Positions 42,471 to 51,731 of a stretch of 64,000 bases of DNA are shown one piece after another. Each line of letters starts with the position of its first letter. Position 1 is the stretch's first letter. This stretch comes from CAG-841 sp963614875. GTDB lineage: Bacteria; Bacillota; Clostridia; Oscillospirales; CAG-272. Location of the stretch: the NCBI GenBank assembly GCA_963614875.1, contig CAVEFC010000001.1, forward strand, positions 131,109 to 195,108, read 5' to 3'. Below the pieces are notes generated by a model that saw nothing but the letters and a program-made list of their open reading frames with translations, was not told the origin of the DNA and did not search any database. Made by a program: the position numbers and the translations under genes.

Positions 42471-43775
42471 TCATTTATCTGCTTTGTAATATTTTATTTT
42501 TATCTTTTTTTCTCCGGTGATTTCCTCGCTCGGAAACCCGGGAAGCCATATGACCTTTTCGTCGGCGCATATGACAGGTCTGTATTTTTTTGCGTCCGCG
42601 TCAAAGCCGCCCATCATTTTTTTCAGCGTGCGCGTCATCTTCCAGAAGCGGTATTTATCCGACGCTCTGCGGCTTCTTGCCGTAAGCTTCGCTCCTGACG
42701 GCGCACAGCCCTCGCCCACAAGCACATAGCCCTCGGGCGCAACGCAATCGTCGCCTACCGCTATGCAAAAGTCGTAATGCGAAAAATTAAGCCCCTCGGA
42801 AAGCGTCATTTCATATTCGGGGCGGAGGTCGCTTTCTCCGTCCGAAAAGAAAAAGCTTTTGCCGTCGCTTTCGGCATATTTCCCCTCGGGAACAGATATT
42901 TTTCCGCTGCCGCGCGAATTTATCATCGCAAGAATACTCTGCTGATGCTCGAAATCAAGCGTTACGGGCGAAAGCAGCGAAACGGCTCTTAACGCAAGCG
43001 CCGGATGACACTCCGCAAGAAAAGACACCGATATTTTGCCGTCTTTTGCTTTTTCAAGCAGCTTTTTTGCCTCGCACGTGATGAAATCATAATCGAGCGC
43101 GGCGGAAAAATTCATATTTCCTATGGCTTTTTCGGTCTGCGGAAATATTTTTTTCAGCTCCGGCACTATATTCGCGCGGATAAAATTGCGCGTATAATGC
43201 GTATCGAAATTTGTTTTATCCGTAACAAACGACAGTCCGTTTTCACGGGCAAAGCCTTCTATATCCTCTCTTGTGCAGTCGATAAGCGGTCTGATTATCG
43301 TCGCTTTTCCGCACGGGCGCGAAAAAGGAATTCCTCTCATTCCCGCCGTGCCGCTTCCCCTGCAAAGATTGAAAATCACGGTTTCCGTGTTGTCGCTTGC
43401 CGTATGCGCCAGCGCTATATATTTTGCGCCCGCGCGCTCCGCCTCGCAGGAAAGCGCTTCGTAGCGCGCGTTTCTTGCCGTTTCTTCGACGGCGCTCTCT
43501 CCGCACATTGCGCGGACGTCTATCCTGCGGCAGACAAATTCCACGCCGTGAGCCTTTGCAAATTCACGGCAGAAGCTCTCGTCCGCGTCCGCGTCGTCGC
43601 CGCGAAGCATATGATTTATATGCACGGCTGTAAGCCTGTCCGCTCCGAGCAGCTTTATCAGCACGGTAAAAAGCACCGTTGAATCCGCTCCGCCGGAAAA
43701 GCCGACAACCGTTTTTCCTTCGACGGCTTTAAGCCTTTCCGATGCGCGCGATATTACTTTTTCCGTATAATTCAT
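42471..43775 (-). CDS. tilS: tRNA(Ile)-lysidine synthetase
   Basis: A 434-residue N-type ATP pyrophosphatase that attaches lysine to C34 of the CAU-anticodon tRNA(Ile2), letting it read AUA. The P-loop is VVGFSGGADSTVLF (about residues 23-36), followed by VHINHMLRGDDADADE and ALAHTASDNTETVIFNL. The C-terminal domain ends with KMTRTLKKMMGGF. Its role fits the very heavy AUA use in this genome. It begins two bases after the dnaB stop. Confidence 0.94.
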   Translation of the reverse strand: MNYTEKVISRASERLKAVEGKTVVGFSGGADSTVLFTVLIKLLGADRLTAVHINHMLRGDDADADESFCREFAKAHGVEFVCRRIDVRAMCGESAVEETARNARYEALSCEAERAGAKYIALAHTASDNTETVIFNLCRGSGTAGMRGIPFSRPCGKATIIRPLIDCTREDIEGFARENGLSFVTDKTNFDTHYTRNFIRANIVPELKKIFPQTEKAIGNMNFSAALDYDFITCEAKKLLEKAKDGKISVSFLAECHPALALRAVSLLSPVTLDFEHQQSILAMINSRGSGKISVPEGKYAESDGKSFFFSDGESDLRPEYEMTLSEGLNFSHYDFCIAVGDDCVAPEGYVLVGEGCAPSGAKLTARSRRASDKYRFWKMTRTLKKMMGGFDADAKKYRPVICADEKVIWLPGFPSEEITGEKKIKIKYYKADK

Positions 43776-43777
43776 AA

Positions 43778-45118
43778 TCAGTTACCGCCGATATCTTCCC
43801 TTGCAGCCGTGACGAATTTCGTGTACTGACCTATCCAGCCGAGCTTTATCGTCCCTGCCGAGCCGTGACGGTTTTTCGCTATGATAAGCTCCGCCTCGGT
43901 CGTTGCGGAATCAGCCTTTGCGTAATCGCCGTGAAGAAACATAACTATATCGGCGTCCTGCTCTATCTGTCCCGATTCGCGAAGGTCGGAAAGTCCCGGC
44001 TTTGCGTTTTCGCCCGTTCTCGATGTGGGCGCGCGCGAAAGCTGAGCGCAGCAGATAACGGGAATTCCGAGATCCTTTGCAAGAAGCTTGAGTCCTCTCG
44101 ATATTTCGCCGACCTCGTTTACACGGTTTTCGGCTTTTTTGTCGCCCTGCATAAGCTGAAGATAATCTATCACCACAAGCCCGAGATTTTTCATTCTGCG
44201 GAGCTTGGCTTTTATCTGCGTGACGGTTATCGCCGCGGTGTCGTCGATCTGTATGTCGCACGACGAAAGCTCGGCTGCCGCCTTTGCAAGATGGTCGTAA
44301 TCCGAGCCGGAAATCTTTCCCGAACGGATAGCGTAGCTGTCGACGAACGCCTCGCTCGAAAGCATTCTCGCGGCAAGCTGAGCCGTCGTCATTTCAAGCG
44401 AAAACACGCACACCGTCTTTTTTGTCGATTTTGCGACGTTCGTCGCTATGTTCATCGCAAACGAGGTTTTACCCATACCCGGTCTTGCGCCTATGATGAC
44501 CATATCTCCCGGCGTGAGTCCGACAACGCACCTGTCAAGATCGGGGTAGCCCGTCTTTACGCCGGCGGCGGCTTCGGGATCTTTTCTCACCCTGTCAAGC
44601 TGGTTGAAAGCTTCGACAAGCGCTTCCTTTATAGAAACAAAGTTTTTTGTATCCGACGTGCGCGAAAGATTGAATATCTTCTGCTCGGCGTCGTCAAGAA
44701 TGTATTTCACCTCGCCTCTTGCGGCGTAGGCGTTGTCCGTTATCTCTTCGGAAGCGTCTATAAGCGCGCGGAGGACAGCCTTGTCGTGAACTATCCGCGC
44801 GTAATCCTTTACGTTCGACGCGGAGGGAACGACGTCCGCTATGACGCCGACGTATTTTTTACATTCGTCCGCAGAATAAACGCCGCGCTCGGTAAGGATA
44901 TTTATAAGCGTCACTATATCTATGTTGCGGTTCTTGTTGAAAAGCTCGCACATGGCGTCGAATATCTCGCCGTGCTCGGAAATATAGAAATCCGCGGCGG
45001 ATATTATGTCTATCAGCCCCGTTATACATTCGGGATCTATAAGCACCGAGCCGAGAACCGACTGTTCCGCCTCAACCGAAAAGGGTTTTGTTTTCTGATT
45101 GTCTGCCAAAACCGGCAC
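43778..45118 (-). CDS. dnaB: Replicative DNA helicase DnaB
   Basis: A 446-residue hexameric helicase. The N-terminal domain starts PFSVEAEQSVLGSVLID. The RecA-like domain has Walker A IIGARPGMGKTSFAMN, Walker B GLVVIDYLQLM and arginine-finger region VICCAQLSRAPTSR. No intein is present. It lies between rplI and tilS, 12 bases after rplI. Confidence 0.96.
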   Translation of the reverse strand: MPVLADNQKTKPFSVEAEQSVLGSVLIDPECITGLIDIISAADFYISEHGEIFDAMCELFNKNRNIDIVTLINILTERGVYSADECKKYVGVIADVVPSASNVKDYARIVHDKAVLRALIDASEEITDNAYAARGEVKYILDDAEQKIFNLSRTSDTKNFVSIKEALVEAFNQLDRVRKDPEAAAGVKTGYPDLDRCVVGLTPGDMVIIGARPGMGKTSFAMNIATNVAKSTKKTVCVFSLEMTTAQLAARMLSSEAFVDSYAIRSGKISGSDYDHLAKAAAELSSCDIQIDDTAAITVTQIKAKLRRMKNLGLVVIDYLQLMQGDKKAENRVNEVGEISRGLKLLAKDLGIPVICCAQLSRAPTSRTGENAKPGLSDLRESGQIEQDADIVMFLHGDYAKADSATTEAELIIAKNRHGSAGTIKLGWIGQYTKFVTAAREDIGGN

Positions 45119-45130
45119 CTCCGTGATTTT

Positions 45131-45580
45131 TTATTTGCCCGACTGAGTAACCACTACGTTTATTTTTCCCGTTATTTCGGGGAAAAGCTTTATTTCGGGA
45201 GTGTAGCTTCCGAAAGCCTTTATCGCGTCCATTGAGATTTTTCTCTTGTCTACCTCTATTCCGTGCTGAGAAAGCAGCGCGTCGGCTACGTCCTTTGCGG
45301 TGACCGCGCCGTAAAGACGGTCGCCCTCTCCCGCCGATACCTTTATTATTACCTGTACGCTTTCAAGCTTTGCCTTTGTTTCAAGGGCAGCCGCTTTTTC
45401 AAGCTCTATCTGACGGAGTCTTTTTTCTTCCTTGCCTTTTATTTCGTTCATAACCTTGTTGTCCGCAACGATGGCGAGCTTCTTCGGAAAAAGGAAGTTG
45501 CGCGCATATCCTTCGGAAACGTCTATCACCTGATCCTTTTTTCCCTGACCTTTTACGTCGGATAAAAGAACTACTTTCAT
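45131..45580 (-). CDS. rplI: Large ribosomal subunit protein bL9
   Basis: A 149-residue two-domain ribosomal protein: MKVVLLSDVKGQGKKDQVIDVSEGYARNFLFPKKLA is the N-terminal signature, then a long charged helix and a C-terminal domain (LYGAVTAKDVADAL). AGGAGGT precedes the ATG. It is the first gene of rplI-dnaB-tilS-hpt. Confidence 0.97.
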   Translation of the reverse strand: MKVVLLSDVKGQGKKDQVIDVSEGYARNFLFPKKLAIVADNKVMNEIKGKEEKRLRQIELEKAAALETKAKLESVQVIIKVSAGEGDRLYGAVTAKDVADALLSQHGIEVDKRKISMDAIKAFGSYTPEIKLFPEITGKINVVVTQSGK

Positions 45581-45640
45581 ATTTTTACCTCCTGCCGCGC
45601 CTCAGCGCCGTTGATTTTTATAATTATTCCGGTAAATTAA

Positions 45641-45669
45641 ATGGTATCATATAATTTACTTCAAGTCAA
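45641..45669 (-). promoter_or_regulatory. Promoter of rplI operon
   Basis: Minus strand TTGACT (45664-45669), 17 bases, TACCAT (45641-45646) with TG before the -10. Confidence 0.6.
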
Positions 45670-45724
45670 TAATTTTAGGCTGATATTTACAAACGCAAAG
45701 GAAAATATTCGTCATATGAGCGGG

Positions 45725-45753
45725 TTGCATTGCGCTTTGATTTATGCTATACT
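45725..45753 (+). promoter_or_regulatory. Promoter of SGNH/MBOAT operon
   Basis: TTGCAT (45725-45730), 17 bases, TATACT (45748-45753) with TG one base before it. Confidence 0.6.
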
Positions 45754-45839
45754 TTGTTTTACAAAGAAATTTTGAAATATCAGACGGAAAAGCGTCGTCT
45801 TAATAAGCGAAACACTTTTTTCCCGAAAGGAATCAAACG

Positions 45840-47771
45840 ATGATGAAAAAATTTCTGTGTCTGTTTTTGGCTTTTATAATCTGCTTTGCCGTCGCAGCCT
45901 GCTCGTCGGGCAACGGAAAGGAAACGACGGCGGACACAAAAACCACCGAATCGACAACAAAGCCCGACATTCCGCCGGAGCCTTCGGACGAGGCAGGAGA
46001 AAACAAAACGGTAACTCAAAAAGCCGGAAGCTATGCTTTTGTCGTCTACAATCCGGCGTACTGCTCCGTTTCGGCGCAGGTAAAAAAGGGCGTCGGCTCG
46101 AAAGAAGAAATAACTCTGCGGATAAAAATGTTCTCCGGATACAGCTTTGACGGCTGGTCGCAGATATCGGCGCTTCCGAACGAAAGCGCAACGGTCTACG
46201 TCAGCGACTCCGCGGGAAAAAGAACCGCAAAAAAGCTCGCGGAGCTTGTCGGCGGAACGCTCCTGCTTTCAAAGGAAACGGTATATACCTTCACCGCGTC
46301 GGAAGATATCACCGTGTATGCAAATTACAGCGTATCGGTGATATATGACGCCAACGGAGGCACGGTAAAGGGCGGCGGAGAATCGTATACGCAGAAATAT
46401 TCCGTTGTTATGTATAAATGCCCGAACACGCTTCCCGATAAGGACTATTTTGTCCGCGACGGGTACACCCTCGTCGAATACAACACGAAAGCCGACGGAA
46501 GCGGCACCGCCGTGGGACTCGGCTCAAGAATCGCGACAGACGGCGAAAGCTCGGTCAGGCTTTACTGCATATGGAAAAAGCAATCGCCTTCAACCGATTT
46601 TGAATATACCTCGGGCGACGGCAAAATAAGCATTTCAAAATACAAGGGAACAGACAAAAACGTTGTAATTCCCGAAATTATAGACGGTCAAAACGTTTAT
46701 AAAATAGAAAAGGGCGCGTTTGCAGGCTCGGATGTCGGATACGTCGTCATACCGAAAACCGTGACAAAAATCGAAGACGGCGCTTTCTCGGACTGCGCTT
46801 CGCTTGAAACGCTCGTCATTTTCGATACGCTGACAAATGTCACCGATGAAAGCTTTGAAAACTGCGGAAAGCTCAAAAATCTCCGCATAAACGCCGCGCT
46901 CGACCATTATGCCGCTGTTGCCGACGGAAACAACAAAATCGACCGCGTGCTCTGGGCAAAGACCACGGGCAAAAAGCTTATCGTCATTGTCGGAGGCTCT
47001 GGCTCGATAAACGGCTTTGACAGCGCGGCGATAGCCGAAAAATACGGCGACGAATACGTTGTAATCAATCTCGGCACAAACGCAAACATATCGGCAACGA
47101 TATATTTCGAATATCTCTCCTCCGTACTTGATAAGGACGATATCATACTGTGGGCGCCGGAAGCCGGAGAATACGTTCTCGGCTATACGGCGATGCACAT
47201 AAGAGCGTGGGAATTTCAGTCCGGACATTACGATATTTTCAGAAGCGTGGATATTTCAAAATACACAAAGGTTTTTTCGTCGTTTGCGACCTATGCGAGA
47301 GCGCACAAAACATCGGAAGAGCCGTTTGACGCATTTATGCTCTCCTCTTCGGATTATAAAATTCCATATTACAACGAATACGGCGACGCGATCGAACCGA
47401 GATCGCATCAGGAAAAATCCTACGACGGCGAATACAGCTATTCGTTTGAAAGATGCAGCGCGGGCTTTGAAAAGGGCGCATACGACTATATGGCGTCCGT
47501 CATTGAAAAAATGACGTCGCGCGGCGTGAAGGTATGGCTGATATATGCGGCGATGGACAAGGACGCCGAAAAATCGTTTGATGCTTTTATGGATAAATTC
47601 ACAGCCGCCGTAAAGGAAAAATACAAAGGCACGGAGGTTATCTCTGATTATCACAGCATCCTTATGGATGACAGATATATGTCCGATTCGGCGTGGCATC
47701 TGACGCTTGAAGGCGCGGCAAAGCGCACGGAAGCCGTCATTTCGGACCTGAACAAAAAACTCGGGAAATGA
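45840..47771 (+). CDS. Lipoprotein with BspA-type leucine-rich repeats and C-terminal SGNH domain
   Basis: A 643-residue surface protein. A lipoprotein signal ends in VAAC (Cys21), followed by a Thr/Ser/Pro linker. Residues 60-245 contain InlB-like beta repeats (GYSFDGWS, YDANGGTV, REGYT-like RDGYTLVEYNTKADGSGT). Residues 265-350 carry BspA-type leucine-rich repeats (IEKGAFAGSDVGYVVIPKTVTKIEDGAF). Residues 380-643 look like an SGNH hydrolase: nucleophile Ser387 in VGGSGS and a late DSAWH (D616, H620). It probably transfers or removes acyl groups on a surface polymer together with the MBOAT protein downstream. It heads a four-gene operon. Confidence 0.72.
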   Translation: MMKKFLCLFLAFIICFAVAACSSGNGKETTADTKTTESTTKPDIPPEPSDEAGENKTVTQKAGSYAFVVYNPAYCSVSAQVKKGVGSKEEITLRIKMFSGYSFDGWSQISALPNESATVYVSDSAGKRTAKKLAELVGGTLLLSKETVYTFTASEDITVYANYSVSVIYDANGGTVKGGGESYTQKYSVVMYKCPNTLPDKDYFVRDGYTLVEYNTKADGSGTAVGLGSRIATDGESSVRLYCIWKKQSPSTDFEYTSGDGKISISKYKGTDKNVVIPEIIDGQNVYKIEKGAFAGSDVGYVVIPKTVTKIEDGAFSDCASLETLVIFDTLTNVTDESFENCGKLKNLRINAALDHYAAVADGNNKIDRVLWAKTTGKKLIVIVGGSGSINGFDSAAIAEKYGDEYVVINLGTNANISATIYFEYLSSVLDKDDIILWAPEAGEYVLGYTAMHIRAWEFQSGHYDIFRSVDISKYTKVFSSFATYARAHKTSEEPFDAFMLSSSDYKIPYYNEYGDAIEPRSHQEKSYDGEYSYSFERCSAGFEKGAYDYMASVIEKMTSRGVKVWLIYAAMDKDAEKSFDAFMDKFTAAVKEKYKGTEVISDYHSILMDDRYMSDSAWHLTLEGAAKRTEAVISDLNKKLGK

Positions 47772-47781
47772 GGGGGAAAAT

Positions 47782-48039
47782 ATGTTTCCGGAAAACGACA
47801 TAATTTATACATCGGTCTGGCCGTGGATACTGATAGCGGTATCGGTCGGACTTACGGTGCTTGAAGCGTTTGTGAAAAAACGCGCGCTGTTTGCGCTTGT
47901 TTCAGCCGTGTTCACGGCGGCGTCGGCTGTGGTGCTGCTCCTTCTCGGCGGAAGCCTTTGCGATATGCTTTTGCTTGTGGTTGCAACGCTTGCCGTGCGT
48001 CTGCTTTTTGAAATAGTCGAAAGGAGACGCGCCAGATGA
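47782..48039 (+). CDS. Small membrane protein (85 residues)
   Basis: An 85-residue protein with three hydrophobic helices and a basic end (VERRRAR). The pattern (WILIAVSVGLTVLEAF, then two more helices) recalls the membrane part of NfeD-like proteins, but it is too short to be sure. GAGGGGG precedes the ATG and its stop overlaps the MBOAT start by four bases (ATGA), so it is made with that enzyme and may be its small partner. Confidence 0.7.
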   Translation: MFPENDIIYTSVWPWILIAVSVGLTVLEAFVKKRALFALVSAVFTAASAVVLLLLGGSLCDMLLLVVATLAVRLLFEIVERRRAR

Positions 48040-49487
48040 CCTTCAACTCGTGGGAATTTCTTATATTTTATCCGATAACGCTCCTTTTGTATTTTCTTCT
48101 GCCGAAAAAGTGGAGCAGAATAAGCCTGCTCTTTATGAGTGCAATATTTTATCTTGCGTGGAACTACAAGCTGATAGTGCTTATAATGTTCACAACGGCG
48201 GTTTCGTACTTCTGCGCACGAATAATAGACAAAACGGATAAAAAATCCGTAAAAAAGCTGTGTATCGTGGTCACGCTGATAGCGTGCCTCGGCGTGCTTT
48301 TCTTCTTCAAATATTATAACTTCATAGCGGAAACGCTCGGATGGGCGATTCAGGCGGCTGGCGGCGGAACATATGATTTCACGCTCAACCTTGTTCTGCC
48401 CGTGGGCATTTCGTTCTACACCTTCCAGACGCTTTCCTACGCGATAGACGTTTACAGAGGCACGGAAAAGGTCGAAAAGGACTTTGCGCTTTACTGTCTT
48501 TTCGTCACGTTTTTCCCTCAGCTCGTCGCCGGACCTATCGAACGTCCGGGAAATCTTATTCCGCAGCTTCGTGAGAAAAACAAGCTGACGGCGGACAACG
48601 CCCGCGCGGGGCTCTGGAAAATGGGCGTCGGCTTCTTCAAAAAGATTGTCGTTGCCGACCTTATCGCCGAATACGTCAACGCCGTGTTCAACTCTCCCGA
48701 AAATGCGACGGGCTTCGGCGTGGCGATAGGCTCTATGCTTTTCGCCGTACAGATCTACTGCGATTTTTCCGGCTACACGGATATCGCCATAGGCTGTTCG
48801 CGCGTTATGGGCATACGCCTTATGAAAAACTTTGACCGTCCCTACACGTCGCAGACGATAAAGGAATTCTGGAACAGATGGCACCTGAGCCTTTCAACGT
48901 GGCTCCGCGACTATCTTTACTTCCCTCTGGGCGGAAGCAGATGCTCAAAGCCCCGCCATATGTTCAATATATTCGTTGTATTTCTCGTAAGCGGACTCTG
49001 GCACGGTGCAAACTGGACGTTTGTCCTCTGGGGAATACTTCACGGAGTTTACAGAATAGCGGGCGAGCTTACATATCCAGTGCGCGAAAAGCTGTGGGCA
49101 AAGCTCGGAGTAAATACAAAATCCGCGCCGATGGTAATTGTTCGCCGCATAAATACCTTTGTTCTCGTATGCTTTGCATGGATATTCTTCCGCGCAAATT
49201 CGCTCTCCGATCTCCGCGTGCTGCTTACAAAGCTCTTCACCCCGTGGGGAAGCCTGTCCGATACGCTGTCCGCCATGGGACTCGGCGTTGCGGCGATAAT
49301 CGTAACGGTGCTTTCGATTATCGTGCTTGACGAATTCGATATCCTCACCGGCTACGAAAGCGACGAGCTTGCCGTATGCAATCGCGGCAAGACAAGCGTT
49401 GTATGGTGCGTATGGGCTGTCGCTGTGGCATGGATAATGCTTCTTTCCGTGGGCGGAGCAAGCTCATTCATCTATTTCCAGTTCTGA
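48036..49487 (+). CDS. MBOAT-family O-acyltransferase (AlgI/DltB-like)
   Basis: A 483-residue integral membrane enzyme. Conserved segments are PVGISFYTFQTLSYAIDVYRG, FPQLVAGPIERP, DFSGYTDIAIGCSRVMGI, WNRWHLSLSTWLRDYLYFPLGG and GLWHGANWTFVLWGILHG, with the invariant histidine in LWHGA. These enzymes pass acyl groups across the membrane for attachment to alginate, peptidoglycan or other polymers, usually with an SGNH partner. Here it lies between two SGNH proteins. Confidence 0.93.
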   Translation: MTFNSWEFLIFYPITLLLYFLLPKKWSRISLLFMSAIFYLAWNYKLIVLIMFTTAVSYFCARIIDKTDKKSVKKLCIVVTLIACLGVLFFFKYYNFIAETLGWAIQAAGGGTYDFTLNLVLPVGISFYTFQTLSYAIDVYRGTEKVEKDFALYCLFVTFFPQLVAGPIERPGNLIPQLREKNKLTADNARAGLWKMGVGFFKKIVVADLIAEYVNAVFNSPENATGFGVAIGSMLFAVQIYCDFSGYTDIAIGCSRVMGIRLMKNFDRPYTSQTIKEFWNRWHLSLSTWLRDYLYFPLGGSRCSKPRHMFNIFVVFLVSGLWHGANWTFVLWGILHGVYRIAGELTYPVREKLWAKLGVNTKSAPMVIVRRINTFVLVCFAWIFFRANSLSDLRVLLTKLFTPWGSLSDTLSAMGLGVAAIIVTVLSIIVLDEFDILTGYESDELAVCNRGKTSVVWCVWAVAVAWIMLLSVGGASSFIYFQF

Positions 49488-49503
49488 TCGGAGGTAACTG
49501 TAT

Positions 49504-50943
49504 ATGAAAAAAGCATGGATATGTTTTATCTGCCTTTTGCTTTGCGTGCTGATTCCGTTCGGAACTGTCGCGGCAATAGGCTTCGGTTTGCCGTCGCAAT
49601 TCGGAAATACCTTCCTCGGCGAGCTTGAAAACAAAATAAATCGTCTTTATTCGATAGACAAACCCAAAATAATCGTAATCGGCGGAAGCAGCGTTCCGTT
49701 CGGCGTGGATTCAAAGCTTATGGAAAAAGCGCTCGGAATGCCGTGCGTAAACTTCGGTCTTTACGCCACGCTCGGAACAAAGCTGATGCTCGACCTTTCA
49801 AAAGGCGCGATAAAGGAGGGCGACATTATTGTAATCGCGCCGGAAACCGACGCCCAGACCTATTCCCTGTATTTCAATGCGGAATCGACATGGCAGGCGT
49901 GTGACAGCGACTTTTCGATTCTTACGAAAATGTCGCGCTCGGACTTTTCCGCGATGCTCGGCGGCTTCTGGAAATATTCCGCGCAGAAGCTCAAATATTA
50001 TCGCGCGGATTCTCCGCTTGATCCTTCGGGAGTTTACAACAAAAAATCCTTTGACGAATACGGCGACATCGTCTTCAAGCGCGAATACAACATAATGACC
50101 GACGGTCACGACAGCTCCTCCGTGATAAAATTTTCAAAGGATATAATCAGCTCCGATTTTATTGATTATGTAAACGATTACACCGCTTACGCAAAGAAAA
50201 AGGGCGCGACCGTATATTTTTCGTTCGCTCCCGCAAACGAGGACGCGATAGATCCCGACACAACGCTTGAAGGTCTTGAAGAATTCACAAAATTCATAAG
50301 CGACAATTTCGACTGTCAGGTGATAAGCGATCCCAACAATTATCTTTATCGCAGCGGATATTTCTATGACAGCAACTTTCATATGAACGACGCCGGAATG
50401 ATACTTCATACGGCGACGCTCGCAGGCGATATAGCAAAGGCTGTGGGAAAAGAGCTTCTCTGTGAGATAGAAATCCCCGACGTTCCCGTAAAGCCCGACG
50501 ACGATGACGATGACTACGATTACAGCTATGACGAAAATTCAAAATACTTCACATACGAAGAAAGCAAAGCCGGATATATAATCACCGGAACGACGGACGA
50601 GGCAAAGGGCATGACTTCGCTCACTACGCCGAGAGCCTATAACGGAAAGCGCGTATTTTCGATAGCGCGCGGCGCCTTTGACGGCTGCTCAGATCTTACG
50701 GATATATACGTCACGACGGGAATATCTCAGATAGGCGACGGAGCGTTCTCCGGCGCGCCGGCTCTTAAAAAGATTCACATTCTGAATACCGATCCCGACA
50801 AGACGACCGTAAACAACGTCACGCAGGGACTCACCGACGGTATGGCAAAGGGAGCAATGTTCTGTGTTCCGAAAGGCTGCTCGGGAGAATTCTCCTCAAA
50901 CTACTTCTGGGGACCGTATGCCGACTATATAACCGAAGAATGA
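49504..50943 (+). CDS. Membrane-anchored SGNH protein with C-terminal leucine-rich repeat (AlgX/DltD-like role)
   Basis: A 479-residue protein with an N-terminal membrane/signal helix (residues 4-28). Residues 50-320 resemble SGNH acyltransferases: Ser62/Ser63 in VIGGSSVPFGVDS, NFGLYATLGTK, and YFYDSNFHMNDAGM with D289/H293. An acidic linker of seven Asp (about 334-340) joins a BspA-type repeat part (VFSIARGAFDGCSDLTDIYVTTGISQIGDGAF). This is the reverse domain order of the lipoprotein at the head of the operon. It probably completes the acyl transfer outside the membrane. Confidence 0.75.
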   Translation: MKKAWICFICLLLCVLIPFGTVAAIGFGLPSQFGNTFLGELENKINRLYSIDKPKIIVIGGSSVPFGVDSKLMEKALGMPCVNFGLYATLGTKLMLDLSKGAIKEGDIIVIAPETDAQTYSLYFNAESTWQACDSDFSILTKMSRSDFSAMLGGFWKYSAQKLKYYRADSPLDPSGVYNKKSFDEYGDIVFKREYNIMTDGHDSSSVIKFSKDIISSDFIDYVNDYTAYAKKKGATVYFSFAPANEDAIDPDTTLEGLEEFTKFISDNFDCQVISDPNNYLYRSGYFYDSNFHMNDAGMILHTATLAGDIAKAVGKELLCEIEIPDVPVKPDDDDDDYDYSYDENSKYFTYEESKAGYIITGTTDEAKGMTSLTTPRAYNGKRVFSIARGAFDGCSDLTDIYVTTGISQIGDGAFSGAPALKKIHILNTDPDKTTVNNVTQGLTDGMAKGAMFCVPKGCSGEFSSNYFWGPYADYITEE

Positions 50944-50953
50944 CAAAACAAAA

Positions 50954-50990
50954 AATCAGCCGCACTTCAAAAGGTGCGGCTGATTTTTTG
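50954..50990. terminator. Bidirectional terminator after MBOAT operon
   Basis: AATCAGCCGCAC, eight-base loop, GTGCGGCTGATT, with A-run and T-run on either side. Confidence 0.85.
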
Positions 50991-51716
50991 TTACTTTATA
51001 AACGGCGAAAGCGCATCGCAAAGCCTTCTGTAATCGTCCACGCAGACAAAATCAAAATCGGAAACATAAACACATTCATCGTTCCCGCCCGTGCCGTAGT
51101 CATCGCCGAAAAAAACAACCTCGTCGTGCGGTATTTTGTTTTCGCGGCAGTAGCGGTCAAGCGCAAAGAACTTGTTGTAGGGCTTCGGAGCCATGTCAAA
51201 CGAAGATGACCCTCCCACAAACACGTTGTAATCGGGAAAAGCCTCAACCACTTCGTCGTAAAAAGCGCGGCGTTTTTTCCTGTCGGGATCGAATTTAAGC
51301 TTGTCCTCGATATCGGCGTCCGTGCCGAGAAGCGCTATCGTGACTGCGCCCGAAGCGTGAAAGCATACAAGCTCTCCCTTCCGATCGGTATAGCCGTGAC
51401 GCTCGCATATGGTTTTTGCCCTTGCGCAGACCGATTCCCTGTCACAATCCTTATGCTCGGAATAAACGGTTTTAAGTCCGCCGGAGGTTTTGTCGTATTC
51501 GCAGAGCTGCATACCGTAGCAGCCGATTATATCCACGGGAAAATCCCTCAGCTGATGAAATATCCTGTCGCACATTCCCGCTCCGACCATAAGAATTTTA
51601 TATTTTTCGGACATTTTCCGGAGCAGTGCCAGATTTTCGTCCGATACGGGCGTGCGGTGCTGAGTTATCGTTCCGTCAAGGTCAAAGGCGGCGATTTTTT
51701 TCTTTTTTATATCCAT
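50991..51716 (-). CDS. HAD-IIB phosphatase resembling eukaryotic-type phosphomannomutase
   Basis: A 241-residue HAD protein. The nucleophile motif is AFDLDGTIT (D12, D14), then MVGAGMCDRIFHQL, GGSSSFDMAPKPYNKFFAL and FFGDDYGTGGND. The last two blocks match eukaryotic PMM (GG..SFD..P.GW.K, FFGD.....GND), not bacterial ManB. The acid/base aspartate (DLD) is kept. It may interconvert mannose-6-P and mannose-1-P or act as a sugar phosphatase. Its stop lies right after a shared terminator, and it follows the GH28-like gene by 15 bases. Confidence 0.8.
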   Translation of the reverse strand: MDIKKKKIAAFDLDGTITQHRTPVSDENLALLRKMSEKYKILMVGAGMCDRIFHQLRDFPVDIIGCYGMQLCEYDKTSGGLKTVYSEHKDCDRESVCARAKTICERHGYTDRKGELVCFHASGAVTIALLGTDADIEDKLKFDPDRKKRRAFYDEVVEAFPDYNVFVGGSSSFDMAPKPYNKFFALDRYCRENKIPHDEVVFFGDDYGTGGNDECVYVSDFDFVCVDDYRRLCDALSPFIK

Positions 51717-51731
51717 ATCTTCCGCTCCGGA

